NCBI GenBank assembly: GCA_948146395.1
Contig: OX411545.1
Span: forward strand, 23,701,526 to 23,765,525
Origin: Fragum whitleyi
Taxonomy: Eukaryota > Mollusca > Bivalvia > Cardiida > Cardiidae
Length of the DNA: 64,000 nt
Direction of reading: 5' to 3'
Both the position numbers and the translations under genes were made by a program. Under the pieces are notes generated by a model that saw only the letters and a program-made list of their open reading frames with translations, made no database searches and was not told where the DNA came from. Numbering within the stretch: position 1 is the first letter of the stretch; every line of letters starts with the position of its first letter. Below, one piece after another: positions 48,800 through 60,000 of the stretch.

Positions 48800-49733
48800 T
48801 TTTGGTGTTTACGCCGGGAACATAGCCTACTGGGTTGAATTTTCAGTTATGGGTGGTGATTCTTCCGAAACGTATTTAATTGACTTTTGAAGCTGTTTAC
48901 GGAGAGTGCCATGACAACATTGTTTGGTAACGAGTTCCACATATTTATAACAAGGTTACTGAATGAATTCTTTTTGAGTTCTAAATTTGATCTACGTTTA
49001 GTTTCCCCTTGTTTTAGACAGAGGTGCCATTTGAAAGAAAATCGACGGGTCTACATCATCTATGTGATTTAATATTTTGTACACCTGTATAATATCAGAC
49101 CGCAGTCTGTGCTCTAGTGATAGTAGACCCATTCAGTTTTTCAGCCTTTCGGTGTAAGGGATCTTCTTCATTGATAGAATCATTTTGGCGACCGTGACAT
49201 TGATGAACATTTTCAATAGAAATGCAGTCCTTTTTGTAATATGGCCTCCAAACGCAACTGGCATATTCTAAGTGCGGTCGCACGATTGATTTGTATAGTG
49301 ATAGAAAAATGTCTTTATTGATACGAGTGAAAGTTCTAAACATAATCCAAATATTTCTATTTGCTAGATTTATCTTGCTGTTTACATCGACTGTAAATTT
49401 AAGTTGATCATCTATTATGACTCCGGGGTCTTTTTCTTGGGGTACTCTCTCTACAGTTATTCTTAGTTGGCCTTTTTTCATAGTATAATTTTCTGGTTGG
49501 ATATTTTTTCCAATGTGTAGATATTTGCATTTTTCAAAGTTGTACTTCATTTGCCACCCCCCCCCCCCCCCTCCCATCTAGTCCTTCTTGAAGTTTTTTT
49601 TTTACGTCTTGATTAGTTTGGATGCAGTTGTATAGTTTGGAATCATCCGTGCAAAGAGCAACTCGGATACTGGTATTACATCACGGGTAAATTGTTTATA
49701 TAAATTAGGAAGAGTATAGGCCCAAGAACTCTT
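48800..49733 (-). pseudogene. LINE reverse transcriptase fragment (CR1-like)
   Basis: A 160-codon minus-strand frame (49095-49577) reads like the end of a CR1-type reverse transcriptase: NFEKCKYLHIGKN, DPGVIIDDQLKF, KINLANRNIWIMFRTFTRI and SLYKSIVRPHLEYASCVW. Upstream on the minus strand (49580-49733) other frames retain GPILFLIYINNLP and an ADDSKLY-like core, with stops. Downstream (48870-49095) the C-terminal part is broken by stops. It is 5'-truncated and dead, and lies between two copies of the CRE repeat. Confidence 0.8.
49555..49573. repeat. Poly-C run
   Basis: A nearly pure C run of about 18 bases inside the CR1-like remnant. It explains the Gly-rich start of the minus-strand frame and may hide a length error. 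Confidence 0.7.
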
Positions 49734-50180
49734 CATAGAGGATATTGAATGAGTGGTCATGGAATACCGAATTTATTAAACGAGTCATCTATAACCAGAT
49801 TAAAAAACGAGACTGCGCCGTTAGATATTTAGATATTAGATATTTTATGACCACAAATTTAATGTTCTTTTTATAATATGGCCTGAATTTTTGCGAAAAA
49901 TCGTCCAAAATCTTGAAAATTCAAAGTTTCAATTTTCCGCGATGTATAACGCCGTTTAAAACATGATTTAACTCGTATTAATTTCGATACTATTGAAACA
50001 ATATCAGACCCTGATAAGGCATCAGGGTTTCTTTATAGGTTATTAAATGACATTCTTTCTAAGCATCTACCTGTTAAAGAAAAACGTGTTAAAAGATTTA
50101 AACAGCCAGAATGGTATAATAAATCTATAAAAGATGCAATATTAACTAGAGACGAATTTAAAGATTAAGGAAACTGGCAA

Positions 50181-51857
50181 ATGTATAAACTTTGGAGAAA
50201 TAAAGTAACCTCAATTATAAGAAAAAGTAAAAAAGATTACTTTAATGAAGCAATTAAAAAGAAATCCGATCCAAAAAATCTTTGGCAAAATCTTCGTAAT
50301 ATTACTAGCAATAAAATTGACCATCAATTGCCTTCTAAATTGAAATTTCAATCGAATGAAGTTGAGGGTATTCTAAATGTCGTGAATACATTGAACAATC
50401 ATTTCGTTAATATATCGAATATAGTTGATAAGGTTCATGTTGATACAGATTATTTTAAAACTCTGAAAAATCACCTTGATAGAAAACTGTTCGACCGTTA
50501 TTTTGAGGTAACATTCATTACACCTATAGAAGTACGAAATATCATCAATAATTTAGACAGTAATAAATCAACTGGGCTCGATGGAATTGGGCCAAAAATC
50601 TTGAAAATATGTAAAGATTTTATTTCAAAACCCATTGCATGTATCATCAATAATTGTATTTCTAAAGGTATTTTTCCAAAAGATTTTAAAATGGCTAGTG
50701 TTAAAGCCCTTTTTAAAGGAGGCGAAAAGAACGATCCTAATAACTATCGACCCATTTCAATTTTACCTACTTTATCAAAGGTATTTGAGCGACACATCGC
50801 TAATCAGCTAAAAACCAATCTAAAACAAACAGATATATTGTTTTCACGGCAATCTGGTTTCAGAGAAAATCATTCGTGCCAAACTGCCCTTATTCGATTA
50901 GTAGATACGTGGTTATCAGAATTAGATCAAGGTAATATGGTGGGATCTGTGTTCCTTGATTTTAGAAAGGCGTTCGACCTTGTTGATCATGATATTCTCT
51001 TATATAAACTACAGCTACATCATTTCACATATAATACATGTAACTTATTTCGTTCATATCTAAGTGAAAGACGTCAAGTGGTTAAAAATGACACTGTTCA
51101 ATCTGATATGAAACTAATTACATCAGGCGTTCCTCAGGGATCGATACTTGGACCTATTCTGTTTTTGATTTACGTCAATGGTCTTTCTCTAGCTTTAACG
51201 TCAAACTTGGACATGTATGCTGATGATACAACACTACATAAATGTAGTTCTTCTGTACCGCTGATCAATAAATATTTGCAAGACGATCTTACAAGAATTG
51301 AACGATGGTGCAGACAAAACAACATGATTCTAAATCCCACTAAAACTACATGCATGCTAATAGGGTCTAAACATAAAATAAAAAATAGTTCTGCATTAAA
51401 CTTAAGTATAAGCGGTATGCAAATCGAAAATATTTCCTCTCAAAAGCTTTTAGGTGTACATATTGATAACACGTTAGGCTGGGAAGTTCATGTTGATCAA
51501 TTGTGTAGGAAATTGACATCACAGTTATACTTACTTAAAAGAATATGTAACTTTCTCACAATCGACACGAAACAAATGTTTTATAATTCTTACATTACTC
51601 CGTATTTTGACTATGGGTGTATTCTTTGGAGCCATTGTAAATCCTCATCTATTCAAAGAGTTAATAAGATTCAAAAAAGAGCTGCACGAATTATTCTCTG
51701 CCAGCCAAAACGGTCTAATTCTGAGAAAAATTTCCTTTCTTTGAAATGGTTAACGTTTGAAAACAGACGTAAATATTTCACGATTCTAATGGTTTACAAA
51801 ACCATTCACGGGTTAGCTCCCTCCTATATGTCGAAATTTGTAACACTTAGTCATTGA
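50181..51857 (+). pseudogene. LINE reverse transcriptase ORF (558 codons open)
   Basis: Encodes a LINE reverse transcriptase: NKSTGLDGIGPKILK, NNYRPISILPTLSKVFERHI, QSGFRENHSCQTALIRLVD, VFLDFRKAFDLVDHDIL, SGVPQGSILGPILFLIYVNG and the catalytic YADD (about residue 348), then a C-terminal thumb/connection region. The same frame is open before this start (from about 49967) but cut by TAA at 50166-50168. The product's C-terminus continues in another frame to 52060, so a frameshift lies near 51850. Two lesions and a 5' truncation make it a non-functional copy, though a fairly young one. Confidence 0.88.
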
Positions 51858-52060
51858 ACCAATTTTATGAATTACGATCTGAATACTGCAACCAAATATC
51901 TCATAAATGTGCTCCCAAAACAGATTTTTTAAAGAAATCATTCTCATATACAGGTATGGAATTTTGGAATTCTATTCCTCATAACCTACGAATGATTGAA
52001 AATGTATCTTGCTTTAAAAGATATTTGAAAAACTATTTGATGGAAAATAACGGGATTTAA
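51854..52060 (+). pseudogene. C-terminal end of the LINE ORF after a frameshift
   Basis: A 68-codon frame (NQFYELRSEYCNQISHKCAP and on, MEFWNSIPHNLR, CFKRYLKNYLM) is the usual C-terminal tail of CR1/jockey-type reverse transcriptase proteins. It continues directly from the main frame after an indel of one or two bases near 51850. Confidence 0.8.
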
Positions 52061-52573
52061 CCAGAACGGTTCCTTTTACTCATTACTGTGTATGTCTTAT
52101 AAATAATTGATATCCTTTTCATTTCTGATCGTTGTTATAATCACAATAATTATCATCACCATTATCATCATCATCATTCCCAGTCATTACACGTTATCGT
52201 CATATTCATGTTTACTAGCATAATTTTAAATCATTACATATATCATTTCAAATGCATGAATATATATGATGATCAATACCTCCTATTGTTATAGAAGGCC
52301 TCATTGTAAATAAGTTCTTCATTGTATTGTTTGTATGATGACAGCTTAATGAGCTACCTTCTTTAAATAAAGATTGTATTATTATTATTATTATTATTAT
52401 AAAACTGACCGTCACAATGTATGCCATTTTGACGTTATTTTCGCGGTTACAAAATAGCGTTGCTATTCGCTCTGAGCTCACTTGCATAGTTATTCCACTA
52501 GTGTAATAACACTCGTGTAATCAAAAATATTAAACGGGTTTATTTCACTACCGCGACGTAGGTCATATTATAA

Positions 52574-53025
52574 ATTCAGGGGTATTCCACTTAATACTTT
52601 GCTTTGATCTGATTTTGTTCCAGTATAAGTATTTTAGAAAAATTGGAGGGGTAGGCCCTAATTTGATTTTTTTCCATATTTTTGATGATTTCTAAATTTT
52701 CTAGATTTCAAAATGTCAAAACGGAGTTTTCCTTATTAAGAGGAAACCTCGGTTAACACTGTCAAAGTTCATTTCTTCCGAAACATTGCGAAACTATATA
52801 GCGAATCTACTATAGTCAAACCTCGGTATTTGAAAACGTAGGGAAATGTGGTATAGCCAGGAGTAGGGGTGGACTGAACTGAAATTTAAAAAGATCATAG
52901 TAACGGTACTTACATTGTATTTACAAATGCAATCATACTGATACAGTAAAGAGTCTCATCACGGAAAATGCTTTTTTTCTCTTTATTGTTCTATTCATTT
53001 TTTATTTTTTTATTTTTATTTTTAT
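52574..53025. other. Intergenic with half a foldback MITE
   Basis: 52735-52812 matches one arm of the GGTAGTGGACC foldback family (AGAGGAAACCTCGGTTAACA). At 52815 AGTCAAACCTCGGTATTTG resembles a Tc1-type MITE end. No gene seen. Confidence 0.45.
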
Positions 53026-53028
53026 TTA

Positions 53029-53086
<58 letters not shown>
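53026..53086. repeat. ATT microsatellite
   Basis: About 18 uninterrupted ATT units, preceded by an irregular T-rich (ATTTTT)n stretch from about 52995. Likely polymorphic in length. Confidence 0.9.
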
Positions 53087-53914
53087 TGCTTTTTTACGCG
53101 ATGACGGCCCATGACGGTTTCCTTTGTAAAGTCAAAGGATGGTAAAATTCCTAGTAGTTTGCGTTTCTTTGCAAAATTATGGTTTAAATTTGTTGCCAAC
53201 CATAATCATGGAGAGACCTACAATGATAATGATCGACAAAGTTTACGCAAATCCCAGGTGGTCACACCGACATATATGAATGATTATTACCATTTGTCGT
53301 GCTGAATCAAAATTTGGCAAATTACCGGTTAAAATCAGAGTGCTGAAAGCACCAAATGCACTTTATGTGAGTCAATATTTCTTTTTGAAATCTAGGATTT
53401 TTTCACATTTCTGGCTTAAAGGGGAAAAGTTGGTAGTATAAGTCGAGATCAGACTGCACCAATGCACAGGCTGATCTTTGTCTGAACTTCTTTCCAAAAC
53501 AGGAATCATTTTTGGTTCAGCCGTGATGACAATGGTTTAGCATTGCTTGACACTTTTATCAGATCGAGATCTAATGATACTTATAATCTTAACTACTAGT
53601 CATCTTTCACTAAAACTTTCCTACACTGAGGTTTACTATGAATACACTATGGTTTTTTTAACTGAAACTTTCCTCGCTCCGAATGTTTGTTTACTGTTCA
53701 TGTTTGTTTGACTTATGCCCCGGTTAGGGGTTTGTTAATTTAATAAAACTCTTGTTCTTTCAGTATAATCAAACAACGTAACAACACAAAATTCGTTGTT
53801 CAAAATTCATCTATATTTAACTCATCTAAAGTCTGTTTATAAATGTTCAAATATCGTGGTTTACCCAACCTGGATTGCGAAATGCGAGATTTCGAAATAT
53901 TTCCCATGTCGGGC

Positions 53915-54031
53915 CTCTTTGACGTCACTACAGGAAATCTGAATTTACGCATGCGCAACGCTTGCTTGTGTCCTCTATCAAGTCGAGTGACCTTCCGTTC
54001 AGACAAATTTGACGAAGTGTAAACGGACAAA
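53915..54031 (+). promoter_or_regulatory. Putative core promoter and 5' UTR of the Ly6-type gene
   Basis: A perfect CRE palindrome TGACGTCA is at 53920-53927 and an NRF1-like ACGCATGCGCA at 53947-53957. Both lie 75-115 bp before the ATG, in a locally CpG-richer stretch without a TATA box. Both motifs are typical of TATA-less promoters, so the transcription start is probably within 53930-54000. This is inference from motifs. Confidence 0.5.
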
Positions 54032-54092
54032 ATGAAGTGGTTATTGGGATCCTTGTTCTGTGTTGCAGCCATTTTCTTGGTATTCGATACAA
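54032..54092 (+). CDS. Ly6-type gene coding exon 1, signal peptide
   Basis: ATG at 54032 starts MKWLLGSLFCVAAIFLVFDT. The donor ACAA|GTAGGT at 54093 gives one carried base, which is the phase exon 2 needs; the next GT (54097) would put exon 2 out of frame. Confidence 0.82.
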
Positions 54093-57000
54093 GTAGGTGC
54101 TATGCATTATTTTCACTAACCAGAAGAGAGTAAGTTCGCTTTTGTAAACAAACTACGGTCTATATGAAGGATCAAACACACCGCTGTTCCTGATAAAGCG
54201 ACTGACTCGGCGTTAGGAAGTTATTCTCTCTATACAATATGAAATATGACATGTGTGTGAAATGGAGGGCTGTTTCAATGTTACTTCTGGCGTTTATTAT
54301 CAATGCTAAGAGCAGCTTCTTTATAAAACTTGAATTGGATTAATAGTATGCTTAGTGCCTGAGGCCACTTGGGTCTTGAGAAGGGTCTGTGCACTGGTGA
54401 AAGTCTTTAAAAAACTGCTGGTTAGAGAGCAATTCTCACCAAGTACCATTTCTTACCACCACCCCTTTTTCATGTACAGATGGAAGGGTAATTCCTCTTG
54501 CCCTTCAGTTAGCAAGAACTGGTACTTGGCTAGAATTATTCTCCAATTAGTATTGCTTTGAGACCAATTCTCCCTGAGTACCTGCCCACCTAAAGGTGCA
54601 CACAGGGGCACATGCAAAGCGGGGTACAATTGGAAAACTGTTTGCACCGTTTCATGATCCTGAATGTATGGCTGTTTGCCAGTTTACTGATAAGACAGAA
54701 GTGAAACGCTTCTGAATAATAATAAGTTATTGAAAACAATTTCTTTAATCTAGAAAATAATCTTTATTTAGATAATAATTCTTTTGTAAATGAATATTGC
54801 ATCCTTACTGTGGAAATAGTCTGGTTGCAAGAAATAGTACATGACGAGAATTGGCCTCAACCAGTAAAGTGATGGAATATCAGTTTTATAAGTATGTTGG
54901 AATGGGTTCAAATGCTATGAAAGCCTTCTAGAAAATTTCTATTTCTTTTCTATCATAAACATACAAAGTTCAAGTCAACCAGCATTTTTAGTCCCCTACC
55001 GGTGTTCACACCGGAGGGGACTATAGGTTTGCCCTCCGTCTGTCTGTCCGTCCGTCCGCTCAAATCTTGATCCCGCGATAACTTAATAACTAAGCAAGCG
55101 TTTTTGATGAAAATTGGTATATGACTAGATGGCAATGTGTAGATTATGCACATCATTTTATTTTTGTTTTTCGACTTAAATTGAGGTTGCTATGGTTACA
55201 GAAATAGTGAAAATATGGCCAAAAATGGGATCCTGCGATAAGATAATAACTAAGCAAGCTAGTTTGATGAGACTTGGTATATGACTAGATGGCAATGTGT
55301 AGATTATGCACATCATTTTATTTTTGTTTTTAGACTAAAATTGTTGTTGCTATTGTTACGAAAATAGTGAAAATATGGCAAAAAATATTGGATCCTGCGA
55401 TAAGTTAATAAGTAAGCAAGCTAATTTGATGAGACTTGATATATGACTAGATGGCAATGTGTAGATTATGCACATCATTTTATCTTTGTTCTTTGACAAA
55501 AAGTGCGGTTGCTATGGTAACAGAAATAGTGAAAATATGGCAAAAAATGGATCCTGCAATAATTTAATAACTAAGCAAGCTAACTTGATGAAACCTGTTT
55601 TAAAATGTAAAAAAAATTATAAGCCATGTTAGTCAGGGTGGTGATGCAGCAGTATTAATCACCTCCAGTGAAAGTTCTCATTTCTTACCAACAAGACTGA
55701 AGAAAAACATCTTGGATCAGACAAGGTAACTGTTATTGATACTATTTCTTGCATCTGTCTATTGCTTCCATGAATTGTATAGTGGGCACAGCAGAGACAA
55801 CAACTCATGTAAGTCTTGTTTAACCCTTTAACAAGACCTGGTTTTGACGTCCCTGATAGAATTGGCGTGGGAAAACATTGAGACAAACAAAGCCGGTAGG
55901 GGACTTATGCCCATGTCCAACATGGCTCTTGTTTTCAATTGATTATGTATTGATTCATAGATGTTTTTGTTGGTGTAAAATACTTTAATCTTGGTTATAT
56001 CTCTGTTGTTATAGGAGATATAAAACTTTGCATGTGTGTTCACCATCACAAGAGCTATTGGAAACTTCACTCAATATCTAATACCATCGCTATTTTACAA
56101 TCGATTATTTCTTAACCATTGAAGCAATATTTCTGCTTTGGAAGGCAGTATAGACAAACATCAGCCTGCAAATACGTGCTGTCAGGTTTCAGTCTTACCA
56201 TTTGGTATTTCAGTCTTACCACCTGTTTTTCATTTTTAACCAGATGAGATGAAAAAAATATTTCCAAATAGACACTCCTTTATAATGGGTACAAACAGTG
56301 TTTTCAGCACTTTGAATTCCATACAATTTTGCCTAAGAGGTTTTTATTCAGCATGGCAAGTCTAATTTTATATATAAAATTTTTTATTCAATCTTCATTC
56401 AGTTGTAAAAAAATTAACACGTGTATCTGCAAATAAATTTTACTTCTATTGAATATATATTAATAATCATCCACATATCCATACAATGATCTGATACAAT
56501 ATTATCAACCGCTCAAACTTGAAACTCAAACTTGCATTTTTAGAACAATAACAATAAAAATAAACATATCAAGGTGCAAGTACATCAAATGTACCAAACA
56601 TTACACATTTCATGCAGTACCATCTTAGACTAATGTCGCTATATATTGGGTCTGAGTTGACTGGTGTAAGTATTTGGATGAGCCGAGTTGACTGGTAACC
56701 CTGTAGTGTAGAGCTGCGACAAATAGATTTTTTCCTGATATTTTGGTCACCCGTGTTTTAAGGGACACAGGTGTTGGAAGTAACTGTGTAGTGAGTCTGT
56801 GACTGTTAAAGTCTAAAGGACCAACTGGAAATTATTTTCAAAGACTGCTTTTAACAGTCTTCATTTCTTTTCTGAACTTGATCCTGGCCTCAACGGTACT
56901 TAGTACTTATACAATAGTCAGGTAATGAATGATTCAGGACCCAGTTAGGAATGTTACCATACCCGATACCAGGGTGTGAGAGTACTCTACTATCATGGGT

Positions 57001-60000
57001 GTAATCCAGAGAGCATTCATGTAAAAAAATATGTTTTATAATTTTCAAAATTTACATTAAAGGAATTAAAATTCAAAAAAGACGTTTTTATACACTAAAG
57101 TTGAACTTGAAGAAAATTTGGAGACAACCACAAAAAGGACAAAAGCAATTATCCAATATTGTGAACCTATTTATTGTATATTGAAGGCATGAAAATTACA
57201 AATAATCTGGCATTTTTTATCATGTGTCCTGCTTGATTTTACACAAAGGATTTGAAAGACAACAGAAAACCCAATAATGTGTTGAAAAGCAAGAAGATAA
57301 AGTAGCTAAACCAACACAGGTAGCCAACATGGGTTTAAGCCTGTAGATAAGTTCCTTTTGTTTGGCTAAATACCTTGCCAGTTTAGCAGTGTCACAAAGA
57401 AATCCCCTGGGGCACCCTGTTATGGTTGGGTGGTTTTATGTAATAAATGTGGCATTTTTGTTTAGCCTGAAGGTATTAAGACTGAGATAAAACCAACAGG
57501 TATAATGTAGCTGAAGACAAGTTGTCAGTATAGGGAGCTCAGTGCAGACATCATAAATTAATTATGTCACGACTGTGTCATAAATATCCTTTGTATATGA
57601 AACATGAATATGAAATGAAGTTGTTTTAAATGTTAAATGAAACACAGTCTGCATTGGTCTTATCAATTTTGCATGAATGGCAATTTTATTTTCATGCAGT
57701 TGATTGATGATTTTTAAAATCCATTATTTAAAACCACACATTTCTGAACTTTTAGACCAATTTGATCTTCCATTAATTAACTTGTTCCAATATACAGATT
57801 TTTATAACCCCAAATTTAAAACATTATGGCAAATGCTTTCAGAGACAGTGGCAGACAGATAAAAATTTTCATTCTAAATCACTGTTCAATGTTTATCCCT
57901 CTGAAATCATTTTAGTATGGAGACAGATATTTTATATAGTCACTTTGAAATTTATATTACCAACAGTCACCAACTGAAAGCAATTTGATTTAATAAAATT
58001 AAGTGGAATAGAAACTTTGCTGACAGAGATATTTCAGCTGAATCTGTAGAAAAAATTATGATTTCACTTAAGAATTACAACTCCTTATAATTTTTACATT
58101 TATTCAGACCTATTTGAACTTGTTCATTGTCAATATATTGAAATTGGACAAGAATTGTAGTGAGCATTTTAATGGATTGGCATATAGATAAAACTACATG
58201 CAGTGTAATGTTGACCCCCTCTCTATTCATAAAGTGAAGAACAAAATGGCATTGTTTCAATACATAAGAAATTTTTGAATCTACTCTGTCACTTAGCCTT
58301 GCTGTTCACAACTCGGCTCTTGATATGCAGTTAAAAGAAGAAAAGAACAAAACAAAATAACACAGATGATGAATTGTCATATTGTCATTGTGAATTTTTA
58401 ATTTTATATTCAGATTGAAAAAAAAAAAAAAACATCAATACTTTCTTTACCCTTTGGCCTTTGTAATAGGCAAGACTGCAGAATAATTGAAAAATGAAAT
58501 TTGTTACTTGTCCTGCACAATAAGAAAATTTAGTTGTTTTGCAATAAATTTAGAGAGAAATTCCATTACCAATATATTTAAACAAACAAAAGGCGGACAA
58601 AGATGCAGGATGCATAGGTAATAAGAATTTCTCACCAAGCCCCTGATTAATATCCCCTCACAATTTGTAGTGTCACCACAAGTTACAGTACTATATAAGA
58701 CTGGCAAAACCCTTGATCTAGACCTCAGACCATCATCAAGTTTATCTTTTTAAAAACTTGTTCAACTAAGTGCACCTATAACTATTTTGCATGTAATATT
58801 GATGTGAAAACTGATTTCTAATCCCATATTATTTTCAGCTATTGCTATCAGATGTTATGTCTGCAATTCCTACTTTCAACAAGATTGTGGAGATTGGTTT
58901 GATAACAGAACCTTCAACTTAGAAAAATGTGATCCTGAAGTAACAATGTGCAGAAAAATTGTCCAAGAAGGTATGCTTATTATATCCCATGAGACTGGGT
59001 AGTAACATATCAATGTTTTTTTCTAGCTTTAAAAAGTTCTTTCATTAAGATTTTTGCTTAAGAAACATCATCATAACATCAGGGTTGACACTTACCTTTT
59101 GGGTAAGGGAGTCTAGTGGACTCTTACCACAAGAAATCATGGAGCCCAAACTCTAAAGTAAGCAGTCCCAATTTTCACATTTGGAAGAAAATTGTGAAAA
59201 AGAAGAAATTGCTTGCTAAAAGCAATTTCTTCTTTTCAACATGTTCCTTCTGAAATGTTATCTGCATCATCTCTAATTGTGAACAGAGCTAAAAAAATTA
59301 AACGTTTATTTTTGTTTGTGGAATCGTTCTCCTATGACCAATTGTGTCCCTTGAACTCCTGACTTTCAAACTGAAGGAGTCCCACCTGGAAAATAATGAG
59401 TCTCGGACTCTCTGACTCCCCTTAGTGTCGAACTTTGAACATGTATTGAGAAATAGAATTTTCAACTTTTTAATTTTCTTTTAAAGTTTCATCTTTTGAC
59501 GTTATCCCTGTAAAATTTGTCTGACAGGTTGTATTTTATTTCATAACCAGCGATTGTAATGACAATATCAGGCCTCCTAGTGAAACCTTTAAAACCTTTA
59601 AAAACCTTTAATTTCAGACCAAACCTATAAAACCTTTACATTTCCCCAGAAAACCTTTAAAACGCCAAAATAGCCTGTAATTCTCACTCAAAACCTTTAT
59701 ATTTGCTCTGAATGGTTGCTGTGCTAGCTGAAAGCAAGTAATGGCTTTTGTTCTGCATTTTCCATTCTTTTATGTGTAGTTAAAAAATGCTGCTTTTGTT
59801 TCTTCCATCTTGAGTTTTTCAGAATGCAGTATATAACATAAAAAAGTAACTTTGGTATGACTATGGGTTCAATAAAGAAATAAGAACCTTGACAAAAATA
59901 GCCTTTATTTACTCTTTATTTTTTCATATTTTACACTAAAAGGCCTTTATTTTCATACATTGGAGCCTTTATAAAAACCTTTATTTTCGTTTAGGCCTGC

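Larger units (their letters stand above)
49967..52400 (+). mobile_element. 5'-truncated CR1/jockey-type LINE with TTA-repeat tail
   Basis: Coding sequence runs from the left break to 52060, then a 3' UTR and a tail of ATT repeats (52377-52400) after AATAAAGATTG. AAAACATGA on the left and AAAACTGAC on the right look like an imperfect target duplication. The endonuclease domain is missing, so the copy is truncated at its 5' end. CR1 versus another jockey-group clade cannot be settled here. Confidence 0.8.
49734..52573 (+). repeat. CRE repeat copy 4, split by a LINE insertion
   Basis: The left part 49734-49966 (GAATGAGTGGTCATGGAATA to CGCCGTTTAAAACATGA) and right part 52401-52573 (AAAACTGACCGTCACAATG to GGTCATATTATAA) together make one repeat. 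The break falls just before the first TGACGTCA of the family consensus. The right part keeps a changed octamer (ACTTGCAT). Confidence 0.75.

Noticed and set aside
49095..49577. Gly-rich N-terminus of the 160-codon frame as a real start
   Set aside because: The glycines come from the poly-C run; the frame is an internal piece of a LINE reverse transcriptase continuing in other frames upstream.
50181..51857. Reverse transcriptase as a host gene or novel RT system
   Set aside because: Motifs, C-terminal tail, 3' TTA repeats, 5' truncation and insertion into a repeat identify an ordinary LINE copy with a stop and a frameshift.
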